Assembly: GCA_001692895.1 (NCBI GenBank)
Contig: KV748232.1
Location: 248,001 to 312,000 of the forward strand
Length of the DNA stretch: 64,000 bases
From: Cenococcum geophilum 1.58
Lineage: Eukaryota > Ascomycota > Dothideomycetes > Gloniales > Gloniaceae
Direction: 5' to 3'
Shown here: piece after piece, positions 47,164 to 58,395 of the stretch
Position numbering within the stretch: the stretch's first letter is position 1
How the letters are laid out: every line of letters starts with the position of its first letter
Made by a program: the position numbers and the translations under genes
Notes under the pieces: generated by a model
What the model was told of the DNA's origin: nothing
What the model saw: the letters and a program-made list of their open reading frames with translations, nothing else
Database searches by the model: none

Positions 47164-48875
47164 ATGGCGAAGGAATTGCCTTCCGATAAGGCTTCATGGA
47201 ATCGGTTAGCGAAGTCAGAGGGTATCATTCGTAATACCATTCACAATTTCCCCAAAGAGGGATTCCGTTCGGCATCAAAAATTCAAATCAAACAATACCT
47301 TCTTCTCCGGGTACTCTGGAAGACAAAGATGGCCTTTGAGTTCACTGCTAAAGATTGGCTTGATCTCGAATCCTATAATGCAGCGAAAAAATACCTTGAG
47401 CAGCACGATGTATGGAAAAAGTATTGCACTTTGGTTAAAGAGCTGGGCATGGATAGAGTCACCCTACCAGGACGAGACATTGGTGCTTTCACAGTAGTGC
47501 ACCACCAGCAGTCGCAAATCTCCCAGGTCGAACGGACATACTACAAAGGCTGCGACACGCCTAAGATTTCAATCCACACCACTAATTTTTCCCGATCGCC
47601 TGAACCTAGTCCTTTGGACCGAAAATCTCGAGCAGAACAGCCCGCTCAAGCTAAGCGCAGATATGCTGCACGAGCAACTGCACCCAGGAGCTCTTTGGAT
47701 AATCCATTCCTTTCTAAAATCCCCCGCCCGTCCAAAGCTAGTCCTTTGGAACCAAAATCTCGAGCGCAACAGCCTGCTCAAGCTAAGCGCAGATATGCTA
47801 CACAAGCAACTGCACCAAGGAGCTCGTTGGATAATCCATTCCCTTCTAAAATCCCCCGCCCGTCCAAAGCTAGTCCTTTGGAACCAAAACCCCGAGTACA
47901 ACAGCCTGCTCAAGCCAAGCACAGATACCCTACGCGAGCGACTGTATCAAGGAACTCCAAAAATCCCCAATCGACTAAAGCTAGTCTTTTAAAACCGAAA
48001 TCTCGGGCACAACAGCCCGTTCAAGCTAAACGCAGATACACTACACGAGCAACTGCACCAAGGAGCTCGTTAGATAGCCCACTCATTTCTGAAGGGCCAG
48101 TGGAGAAAACCTCCCAGCGACTCAGAAATATGACACCTAATAAAGGTGCAGCATCACCATCTTCCCTCATCCACACACCATCTTTCAGCACAGCGCCCTC
48201 GTCGACTCGTTCTTCTCTAGAGGCTATTTCACCCATGGATGCAGCCTTAGTAAAGGCTGCAAAAGACGAGCAGATTGTGAATATTGCTCTGATTTCGTTT
48301 CTCCATGCTCTTACAACATGTCATGAAGATGTTCGTGCGTACTGGGGCATTGACCGGAAACTCTTCCATTTCTCGGATCTGTTCGAAGCTAGGACGGACG
48401 GTCTCTTGAAAATTGGCAGAGAGGAGTCCCCACTTGCTATCCTAGAGGTCAAGCCGCATGTGAGGACAACCAATATTAAGCAGGTTCAAATGCAAGAATC
48501 GGCACAGATGGCGTCTTGGATATATGACCATCAAAATATTGGTCACATCTCCAGGTCTCCAACGGGATCAATGAGGTGAGGTTGTTCCATTCGGTTTAAA
48601 CCTAGTTATACTAACGGTTTAGACGTGTCATCATATCTCAGGACCACCAAGAGATATACGTGACCTTCGCGGAATACGACGATGCATATATCAAATATAT
48701 TAGGCCTAATAACCAGGCAGAGCTCTCGCAGGCGCTTGCTCAGAGTCCTTTTATGACTATGCACCAGTTTGGCCCATGGCCCTGTTCGAAGAGTTCTTTA
48801 ATGAAGAATCTCGGGCCTATTATACTGGGATTGACTATACAGCAAAGCCGGGAATGGGCCGACGTTTTAGAATAG
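47164..48875 (+). CDS. uncharacterised protein with PD-(D/E)XK nuclease-like C-terminal domain
   Basis: The only intact gene in the window: two exons (47164-48575 and 48623-48875) giving about 554 residues. Start: ATG at 47164 is the first ATG in frame; the frame is open back to a TAG at 47008, so an upstream exon cannot be excluded. Residues 1-140 are a conserved-looking N-terminal region (LPSDKASWNRLAKSEGIIRN). Residues about 148-310 hold four basic repeats of up to 44 residues. The C-terminal domain (about 365-554) starts DEQIVNIALISFLHALT and carries ARTDG (Asp 412), ILEVKP (Glu 428, Lys 430) and Q-rich VQMQESAQMASWI (440-452), the D...ExK...Q layout of PD-(D/E)XK enzymes. Exon 2 adds SQDHQEIYVTFAEYDDAY and MTMHQFGPW, which I recall from uncharacterised fungal proteins of this type. 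The substrate is unknown. Base composition is normal and unaffected by RIP. Confidence 0.8.
47600..48090 (+). repeat. four in-frame 132-bp (44-residue) repeats in the nuclease-like gene
   Basis: Units start near 47605, 47737, 47869 and 47980. The third is shorter (about 111 bp). The consensus begins ASPLEPKSRAQQPAQAKRRY and continues ATRATAPRSSLDNPF. It is basic and Pro/Ser-rich, so likely disordered. It creates shadow open frames on the minus strand. Confidence 0.9.
48576..48622 (+). other. intron of the nuclease-like gene (47 nt)
   Basis: 5' GTGAGG, branch site TACTAAC (48609-48615), 3' TTTAG at 48622. Splicing is phase 2 and joins AG to A (Arg 471), removing an in-frame TGA at 48577-48579 and continuing the domain into exon 2 (RVIISQDHQEIYVTF). 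Without it the protein would lose its last ~84 residues. A later CAG (48640) is a possible acceptor but would break the frame. Confidence 0.85.
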
Positions 48876-49571
48876 CATTTAGATAGTTCATTCTGGATGC
48901 TTTCTGTTTTACTTATAGAACACAAATAGTCTTAATATAAGTGTCTAAAATGCTCTTTCAGTGTGTCCAACAGTTAGCTAGCTGCGATCTTTAGCCTTTA
49001 TAGCTGACTGGCTGCGTTAGTTGGATCGCTCGCTGTCCTAATTAGGCAAGTAGTATAGACTTTGTAGTGTTTTCTTACGGACTTTTGGTAGCACCTCTAT
49101 ATATAAATATTAGTATTGCCTGCTTAAAATTTAGCCCTAATTTACCTAATGTAGTATTTAAATATAGCTAAATTCGTCCTGCGTACCCGTAGAGGCTTAA
49201 AAGGTAAAACGGTTAATAGTAATATTGGTAATAATAAAGAAAGGAAGGCATCGGTAAGGGCTCTAGAGGCTCTATTTCTGCACGAGATTGAATTAAATAT
49301 AAAGCTCTATTAAATATATCTTACTAAGCTTACTTTTCTACCTCTATAGTTAGCTTATCCCTTATACCGTTAAATGCATATTTAAAGTAGTGGCACGTGC
49401 TCAGCTAATATATTGCTAGATTTACGGGCGGTTAGTATTCTACTGGGAATACCAATTCCATTAGCGTGCGCCCTTTATAAATGGATAAAACCTTTTATTT
49501 TAAATACTAATACTTATAGTACGGGACAGATCGTTAAACAATAAGAACTTTATTCTATAGAATTAATATTA
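48876..49571. other. 3' flank of the gene grading into AT-rich DNA
   Basis: No gene. RIP-like composition returns from about 49080. It ends in the TAAAC target-site copy of the next Copia insertion. Confidence 0.6.
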
Positions 49572-49576
49572 TAAAC

Positions 49577-49791
49577 TGTTGGTTACACAAGGTAATATCA
49601 CGTAGCTACGGTTTGTAGATAGTATAATGATTATTAATTCTATATTCTTGAGGAAGAGCGAGGAGCTTAAGGCTCCTCGCCACGCTAGTGCCGCGGCGAC
49701 ACGTGACGGCAACTTGCCGCACGTAACGGCAACTTACCATATATAACGGCAATATGCCTTATATAGTGACCACTTGCCTTTATTCCCAACA
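49577..49791 (-). repeat. 3' LTR of Copia A copy 2
   Basis: Plus strand TGTTGGTTACACAAGG ... TTCCCAACA, 215 bp, with the GAGGAGC..GCTCCTC hairpin and three CACGTGACGGCAACTTGC-type units. Confidence 0.92.
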
Positions 49792-52700
49792 CTAGCAACT
49801 CTTCTTTTGTAGTTGCTATCTATATATATATACCGCTTAACTAGCGGAACAAAAATTAATCCTCCTTACTTACTATTGCCATTATAATATAAGTCTTACT
49901 ATTCTAAAATTTGCCTTTTAGCACGTGGTGCTTTCTTACTTATAAGTTATAGGTAGGTATCTTATTAGTAAGGCCGCTAAGGCACTAGCAGTAAGCGAGC
50001 TAATAGCAATTTTCTATCCCGGGGATAGAAAATCCTAATTGGCTAGGTTAAGTTAGGGTCTATAGAATATTATGCTCCCCCCTTTAAAAAAGTCTTGGTA
50101 AGAGAATCTAACTAATTAAATAACTTTAACCGCTGGTTAAAGTTCCTAAACATCTTAAGACCTTACGTAACTAAGAAATTTCTAGGGACTTCCTTTTAAC
50201 CTAACCTTTAACTTATATATATAGAGTATTTATATTAACAAACGTCTCTAGTACCTTATTTGGGTTTGCCTTTATTATTATATCTACTAGGTTATCTTGG
50301 CTATTAATCCATTAAATTTTAAAGAGTTTTTAACGCTCGTAGGATTGCTAAAGTGCCATAATATCAATTATAAGGCGCTTTTTTTTATAGTACTAAGCTT
50401 AACTAAACACTTATAGAGGGAATATAAGTTAGTGCATACGATTATAGGGATAACGGGAAGTTTAAGTTAATCTATAATTATCTTTAGGGTAGTTCTAATT
50501 GCAATTACTATATTAACTCCACTAACTATTTTATATATTTTTAACGCTAAAATACTTCGGGTAACGCGCTTACTCTTAGTTAAGCTCTAATAGATAAGAT
50601 TGCTATAGATTATAAAGTTATTCTTTATAGTAAATTCGTTTATAATAATAATCTTATATCCTAACTAGGAGCTAAAATCTTTATTATTTATAAACGATCT
50701 ATTAATAAATATAAAGAGCTTAGTAGTAGGAAGATTAATAGGTATATAGAGTAATCCCTAATTAAGATGGTTTATTTACTAGAAAAGACGTTTATTTAGG
50801 GCAAGAACGTTATCCTTAGTTAGTTCCTAATATTAGGTAGCAACAGAGAGATTAAATAAAGCCTTAGGTTAATAAATAGAAGCAATATAAGCTTTATAAG
50901 CGCGTTACTCCATATATCCTTGCTTTAGGGAATTAATATTAATAATATCGATCTTCTTACCTTAACCCTTCTAGCGTAAAGCAATAGAATCCTTATTTAG
51001 GGAGAGGATGCATTTATTAAAAAGTAATGGTGTTATTAAATTAAGCTTTTCCTTTAGCTTTGCTATAAGATTTACCTTTACTAGCTTATCCTCTTTAAGA
51101 GCTAAGAATTGGTCGTCTCCTAAGATAATTATATTATTAGTTTATATACTAACGATTCTAAATAGGGTTCCCGTAGTTATAATAAGGAGGTAAGGATTAA
51201 ATATAGAAGTAGTTATTAAAAGCTTCTCTTTATAGTACTTACTGTAGGTAGCCTACTAGTAAGTTCCTACCTCTGTAATTTTATATAATGGCTTAAGTAT
51301 AACCATAATCGTATCTTTAGGATACTAGTGGCGAATTTACTCTAAAAGGTATACCAGTATTAAACGCTAAAGGGGCGTCTCTAATTAAGTGTAGGCTTAA
51401 GTAATATCTCGCAAATAAACCGCCATTCTATTCTTTATTAAGGAGAGAGCTAGCGTAACAATAACTTACTAACTAGCTTATTAAATTATAGGAGATTGCG
51501 TAAGAATTACCTCCTTACTATTATCATTATAACCTTAAATAATAAGCCTTAATTTCTTAAATAGGGCGTTAGTAGCTTTACCCTTAATCTCGTTAACTAT
51601 TCTTAACTTAAAGATNCGAACTNNATTAAACTTAGTAGGGTTATACTTCTTAAATTTAAAAACTCCTCTTATAATAAGACTATTAATCTTCTACTTATTA
51701 GATGCTTAAAAAGAAGCTCCTAAAGTTATAATACAACCTTCCTTTTAGAGCTGTTTTGTAAGTTTAAAGTTAGTCTTCTCCTTAGCTATTATAAAGGCCA
51801 TTAATAGCTTAACTCCATTCTTAATAGCGGCAACAAATTGCTCTTTAAAATTAATAAGATATTAGTAATTTCGTGATCCCTTTAGGCGACCTCTACCGCG
51901 TTATAGTTGCGGCGTATCTATTATAATTATATTAGGATTATAGTTACCTTTTAAAGCATATTAATCGTAGTTCTCTTTTAGGGCGTTTTTTATAGCATCC
52001 TATAAAGGCCTAGAACTATTATCTTTATAGTAAGGCTTAATAATAGTTAAACGGAATTAAGTGGGTCTATAAGGCATCTAAATAGTATAAGTTTAACTAT
52101 TAATTATAATAAGTTAATATAGGCCTAACTANCNTCCCTTTTTANGCTATACGCGTACCTTAGACTAAAGTGGCAGATTAAGTATAGTTAAGGTATTTAG
52201 GCCATTTCTTATTCCTAGTGCGTTATTAACCTAGCATATAGCGTAGAGATATTATATCTTCTTCGTTGCCTTATAAATAGCCTTAGCTTATTATATAATA
52301 GAGAGAGATAGTAGAGAATTGTTAGTTATTTAAGGGTAGGCGCTAAAGACTAGTAATATAGGTATAAGTTTATCCGGGCCAGCGGAATTATTAATAGCTT
52401 TAACAGCTATTTATAAGGTAAGTTTTTTACTAGCGTTTTTTAGTTTTAAAGAGATAATCTTATATACGTAGCGTAATAGCGCGTAATATTATTCTACTTT
52501 TTTAATACTATTATATACCTTAACGGGGACTTCCTTAACCTTAATTGCTATTGCCTTTATCTATTATTAAAACTCTACGGATAAGAAGTTCTTTCCTATA
52601 TTATAGACAATTTAATTAGGGGGTCCTAGGTAGATATTAATCTAGTATAATTATAGGGTATTCTATACGTTCCTAGCTAATATATTCTTTAAAAAACGTA

Positions 52701-55497
52701 CGGCTTAGAAGGAGGTTAAGAAGTTAATAACTTAGAGTACTAGCTTACCGCTAAGATATATAATGTTAACGATAATATAGAAGTTAAAGTTATAGTTATC
52801 TTTAAGGGTAAACTTAAATCGGCTAGGGGACTTCTGGTTTATTTAGCAGTAATAGTAGTATTTTATAAAATACTTAATTGCCTTAACCTTAACTTTATAG
52901 CCTACTCGCTAAAGAACCCTAAGTAATTAATAAATAGATAGGTGGCTAAAATAACGGTGTAGTTAGCGTAACTCTAACTTAGTTAAGTGGCTTTAAGTAA
53001 CGCTCTTTTCTGATTATTAAAGGAGCAACTAAGGGTAACCCTACTTACGTATAATAGGCACCCAATTATCTCCCTACACGAGTATATTCTTAAGGTTATT
53101 AAGCTTAACACCTAATTTATTTATATCCCTAATATAGAATAAAAACGGGGTATTTGCGGGAATAATATAAAAAGTAATATATCCTAAGGGGGTTTAGACC
53201 CTAATTATACCAAAAGAAATTATAATACCTTTGCTAAAATGAATTGTATATTAGCCTGCCGTTAAATAGTTAATCTAAACGGAGCTATTAAGCTGCTAAA
53301 GGGCTTAAATTTAAGGTTCTCCTACTATAGATACTTCTATGGCTCTAGTGTCTGGTATAATACTATAAAAGACGTTTGCTAAGTATCTATTATTAAAGAA
53401 GAACGTGGAACTCTCCTTTAGCTTATTAAAGATATCTAACTTTATAATAGAAAGGAGCGTAGATTAGTTATTAAAAATAGTAATGGTTTATATACCATCT
53501 ACCTTACTATACTTAGTGAAGTATTAATTAGGAGAGTAGTTCTTAATTTCTATATCTATAAGGAGCTTCTCGGTTTTATTAACCTTACCTTTAAAATCTT
53601 TTACGCCTTTATATTAGACTAGGAAGCTTTAAAAGTAGGCTATAGTAACCTTATAATTTCTAACATTTCTTATACTTTAGCGGAACTTATTATATGCCTC
53701 TTTTCGCTTATTAAGGGAGTGTCTAGTTAACTAGTAATTTGGCTTCTTATAAACATAGCACTTTTTTTAGTAATTACTTTAAAATAAACCTCTATAAGGA
53801 CCTCCACGGTTGCCTTATAGTTAACATTAATTATACCCTCTTTTATATTCCCTACTATAGTTACTATATATTTAATTAGTCCAGTTATAATTATATTAGT
53901 TAGGAATACTTATTTAGGTAGGGTTTTCGGTATAGAACTATTAAAATTCTTATATTTATATTATAATACCTATAGTAAAGCGTAGCTTAGTATATACTCC
54001 TTTAAATATATCTATAGGTTTATATAGCGCCAAATTGCACTTAGAAACGCTATAGCATACTAAGATAATCTAGTCCCTTAGGCTGTTCTCGTTTTAGTAA
54101 GTTTTGGTAAGGCTATATTAGATTTTCTAGAGTTTATTAAAGAGTAGTTAAAGGCACTCTAAATAAGTCTTTATTAGGTTAAAAGCAATAACTCTCTAAA
54201 ATATAGTTTCCCGCTATTTAGATATATAAAGTTAGCGATTCTTATTAGTTTTAAAGTAAGCTTTAGTAAGCTAAAGTATTATATTAAAGCTATAGTTTTT
54301 ACCTGTAATATAGTCGTAATAGAATATCGCTACCCGTCCTTTTAATATAATAAAGAAAGCGTAGTAGTACTAGTAGTATTAAATTCTAACCTTATTACAA
54401 TAGTTATAAAAGACCTATAGTTTTACTTTAAGCATATTATATAGTTCTCCTTTAAACTTTTTTTCTTTATCTAAATATACCTTTATTAGATTTGTAACTT
54501 CTTATAGTAAAGGCTTACTAGTTAGCTGAAGTAGAGGAGCTAGAGGCGGCGGAGGTAAAGGAAAAATACCTCTAGGTAGAAGGGCACCTCTAAGTAGGAG
54601 AGTACCTTTAGGTAAAAGAGTAGCGTTCTAGGGGTTTCGTTCCAAATTAAAGTTACCTTTTAAAGAATATAGGTTAGTTCTAGGTTTCTATAGTTAATAT
54701 ATAATCTTAGCTTCCGTCTATACTAGTTCTTCTATACTAGTAATAACGGCCTAAATATTACTAGTAATTAGGTTACCGTTCTTAGCAATATATACTCTAT
54801 TCCTATAGAGGAAGTCTTAAAAATCCTAAATAATATTAATATTGCTAAGTACCTAGGTATTAGCGGTCTATTCTATAAAATCCTCCCTAAAATATTCCTA
54901 TAGCTATAAATCGGCGTAGTATCTACTTTAGTAAAATATAATACGGTATAGGAGAAAGCTATTAACTTATTTTACGGTATAAGTTATTATATTAAAGGTA
55001 AATTTGTCCCAATTTTTATTAATAAGTTTTGCGTATAAAGCTACCCCTAGTAGTAAGGAGTCTTCCCAGTCGTTTAAGGTAGGCGTAGCTATATTTTTAG
55101 AGGGAGGGAAGTATTATTAGTATAGGGATTATTATTTGGTACGCGTTCGTAATATATACTTATCGTTTAGTATACGTTTGTTATTTAGTACGCGTTTATA
55201 ACATATATTAGCGATTATAGGGCTTAGGACTAGTTCTAGCCTTAAATCGCAAAGACTTATAAAGTGTGTTATTCTACGTAATAGATATAAGAATTTATAA
55301 TTTTAAAAAGGCTTAGGACTAGTTCTAGCCTTTAAATCCTTAGATTTGTGGAAGAGTTTTATTTAAAGTTTAGGACTAGTTCTAACCTTAAAAGACAGCT
55401 CCCTTTAGTACGAGTAGTACTAGTATAGTAGCTTATTTCTTCTTAGTAGAATACCTAGCTGCTCTATAGTATAATAGTAAAGTTAACCACTAATTAG

Positions 55498-55712
55498 TGT
55501 TGGTTATATAAGGTAATATTACGTAGCTATGGTTCGTAGATAGTATAATGATTATTAATTCTATATTCTTAAGGGAGAGCAAGGAGCTTAAGGCTCCTCG
55601 CTACGCTAGTGCCGCGGCGACACGTAACGGCAACTTGCTGCACGTAACGGCAACTTGCCACACGTGACGGCAATATGCCTTATATAGTAACCACTTGCCT
55701 TTATTCCCAATA
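55498..55712 (-). repeat. 5' LTR of Copia A copy 2
   Basis: Plus strand TGTTGGTTATATAAGG ... TTCCCAATA, 215 bp. The inner side carries CCACTAATTAG, as in the other family A members. Confidence 0.92.
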
Positions 55713-55717
55713 TAAAC

Positions 55718-56044
55718 TACTAAAGGGAAGAAGAAATTAGGACCTCCTAACCCTAAACCTATTAATTTTAGATATTATTTATACGAGCTACTACCTTAAA
55801 CATATTAACGGTGCAAGGGATAGCTAGTAAAATTAATATTTAAGCTCGTTAACTAAGATATAGCCAAACCTTTATTAGAGTTAGGATAGATAATAAAACG
55901 GCTTAATAAAAGGCCTTTAATTAGCTACTACTTCTAATATTAATATCTTTTAATTATATTAGCTAATAGTTGATTATACTTATTAGTAATAACCCCCTAG
56001 CTTAACTAAAGGCTTATTTATATATAGAGCTTATTACTAATATA
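55718..56044. other. AT-rich spacer between two Copia insertions
   Basis: Only 328 bp separate the two insertions. No gene was recognised. Together with 58596 onward it was one continuous stretch before the 56050-58590 insertion. Confidence 0.6.
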
Positions 56045-56049
56045 GAAAA

Positions 56050-56244
56050 TGTTGGTTATACAAGGTGATATCACGTAGCTACGGTTCGTAGATAGTATGA
56101 TGATTGTTCTTTAATTATTAAAAGCAAAGGATCGTAAGGATCGCAGTGCCTAAGTAGGGGGCTAATAAGTCACCATAAGGGTGACTAATTAGAGACACGT
56201 GACTACGTAACCTGTCTATATACTCCTGTCCATATATTCCAACA
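56050..56244 (-). repeat. 3' LTR of the non-autonomous Copia derivative
   Basis: Plus strand TGTTGGTTATACAAGGTG ... TATTCCAACA, 195 bp. A purine tract (AAAGAAAGAAC on minus) lies just inside it. Confidence 0.92.
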
Positions 56245-56999
56245 CTAGCAGTTCTTTCTTTATACTTGTGGCGCTGTAGGAAGGTAGTAAGGTAGTAAGG
56301 TAGCAAGGCAGCAAGGTATCGGTTTAGCTAGAAGTGGAAGCAGCAATAGTCTATTCGGGTGGTAGTACGGTACCAGCGGCGGTAGTAACAGTGGTTAAGC
56401 ATAGAGCTTATCTATTAGTTGGTCGGTTAATCGTAGGCGTATAGGCACGATTATTTAGTCGGTAGATCGTAGGCGTATAGGCCTAATTAGTATTATAATA
56501 GTAGGCATAGCGGCGCTATCAGTTTGTCGATAGGATGTGGCAGTATAGTGCGGTACTTATAGTCATTGTTATATGGCAGTACAGTGCCAGCGTAGGGTTA
56601 GTTCCGTAGGCAGATCGGTACGGAGTCTTATTATAGGGTTGGTTCATAATAGCAGGCGTATTAGCGCCGTTGTTATCTAGTTTATAGTTTATGTCGCGGG
56701 TATATTGGTTATAACAGTTATCGGGTTTATAGCTGCCGCAGATACTAGCAGTTCTTTCTTTATAGATTGCCTACGTGACTATACCATTCCAACCGCCCCC
56801 CCCCTATATTACTCTCTTTACGGTACTCTCTATAAGAACTTCTTGTCTAAATCACGCTGGTAGCCACCTCTATAGCTACCTTAGGAACTATAGGAGCCTT
56901 AGAATCTTCCTCTATACTAAATCTTCTAAAGCTTATTAAATATTTGTGGAGGAATAGATAACTATTACTGCTGATTAAAAATGCTGTTTGTAGATTTGG

Positions 57000-57530
57000 G
57001 CTCCTGCGGAGGCTGCTGTGGAGGCTCTTGTGGAGGCTGCTGCGGAGATTACTACGGAGGCTCTTGCAGAGGTTGCTGTAGAGGTTATTGCGAAAGTTCT
57101 TGCGGAGGCTTTTATAGGGGCTGCTGCGGAGGCTCTTGCGGAGGTTGGTGCGGAGGTTATTGTGGAGGTTGCTGTGGACATTCTTGCGGACGTTCTTGTG
57201 GACGTTCTTGCGGACGTTCTTGTAGAGCTTGCTGGTGGGACGGGGCTTAAGGTATAGGTTGAGACACGGCAGCCTGAGGAACTTAAGGTGTTTGATAGCC
57301 TGAGGTTATCTGTGGTAGTTGCTGCGGAGATTGCTGCGGAGGTTGCTGCGGAGGTTCTTGCGGAGGTTCTTGCGGTAGAGGTTGCTTCGGAGTTTGTTGC
57401 GGAGCTTATTGCGGAGCTTGTTGCGAAGCTTAATGCGGAGCTTATTACGGAGCTTAATGTATAGGTTAAGATACGGCAGCCTGAGGAACTTGAGGTATTT
57501 AATAGCCTAAGGTTGTCTGTAGTGTTGCTT
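57000..57530 (-). repeat. GGAGG(T/C)TNNTGC-type trinucleotide/12-bp repeats with a 207-bp tandem duplication
   Basis: Runs of TGCGGAGG and CTTGCGGAGG. On the minus strand they read as PPQEPPQQ-like Pro/Gln repeats in the frame that continues from gag. The segment starting GCTTAAGGTATAGGTTGAGA (57245) recurs 207 bp later (57452), showing an internal tandem duplication. Open frames on the plus strand here are shadows of the repeat. Confidence 0.8.
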
Positions 57531-58395
57531 ATGGCTGTCCGTTATTAGGATTCCCTCAAGAGTTAAACTTTTTTTGGTGCTTAATCTCTTATAGAGTCCA
57601 TTTGTGCTCTTTTTCTGCGTTAAGGACTTGCTAAATATTATCTCTAATAGTACCCCCATTTATAGGTATAAACACTCCATTCTCCTATAGGAAGTCTTAA
57701 AAATCCCAAATAATATAAATATTGCCAAGTGCCTAGGTGTCGGCAGTCCATCCTATAAAATCCTCCCTAAAATATTCCCACAGCTGTAAATCGGTGTAGT
57801 ATCTACTTTGGTAAAATAGAATATGGTATAGAAGAAAGCCGTTAACTTATTTTGCGGTACAAGTTGTTATATTAATAGTAAATTCGTCCTAATATTTATC
57901 GATGAGTTTCGTATACGTAGCTACCCCTAGTAGTAAGGAGTCTCTCTAGTTATTTGGAATGGCCGTAGCCATGTTTTCGGAGGAAGGGAAGTGTAGTTGG
58001 TGTAGGGATTGTCGTTTAGTGTAGGGGTTGTCGTTTGGTACGCGTTCGTGATATATAATTATCGTTTGGTACACGTTCGTTGTTTAGTACGCGTTTGGAC
58101 GTGTATTTGCGATTATAGGGCTTAGGACTAGTTCTAGCCTTAAATCGCGAAGACTTGTAAAGCGTGTTGTTCTGCGTAATAGACGCAAGAATCCGTAATC
58201 TTAAAAAGGCTTAGGACCAGTTCTGGCCTTTAAATCCTTAGATTTGTGGAAGAGTTCTATTTAAGGTTTAGGACCAGTTCTGACCTTAAAAGACAGCTTC
58301 CTTTAGCATAAGTAGCACTAGTACAGTGGCTCGTCTCTTCTTAGTGCAATACCTAGCTGCTTTATGGTATAACAGTGAAGTTAACCACTAATTAG

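Larger units (their letters stand above)
49577..55712 (-). mobile_element. Ty1/Copia fossil, family A, copy 2 (full length)
   Basis: 6136 bp with 215-bp LTRs and a perfect TAAAC duplication (49572-49576 and 55713-55717). The order and sequence parallel 17930-24091 over RNase H, RT and integrase (same spacing from the left LTR), with purine tract AAAAGAAGAG inside the left LTR on the minus strand. The gag-side end (54600-55497) is closer to the 56050-58590 element. Heavily RIPed, with many breaks. A few ambiguous bases (n at 51616, 51623-51624, 52132, 52134, 52145) lie inside it. Confidence 0.93.

Noticed and set aside
47569-48236. Open frames on the minus strand opposite the nuclease-like gene
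   Set aside because: They mirror the 132-bp repeats and the Ser/Pro-rich region of the plus-strand gene.
56975-57257. Gly/Cys-rich and Ala/Val-rich open frames on both strands
   Set aside because: They are shadows of the GGAGG-type repeat. The frame continuous with the gag-like start is the Pro/Gln one.
57000-57530. CRISPR-like array
   Set aside because: Units are short trinucleotide-derived repeats without constant-length spacers, in a eukaryotic genome.
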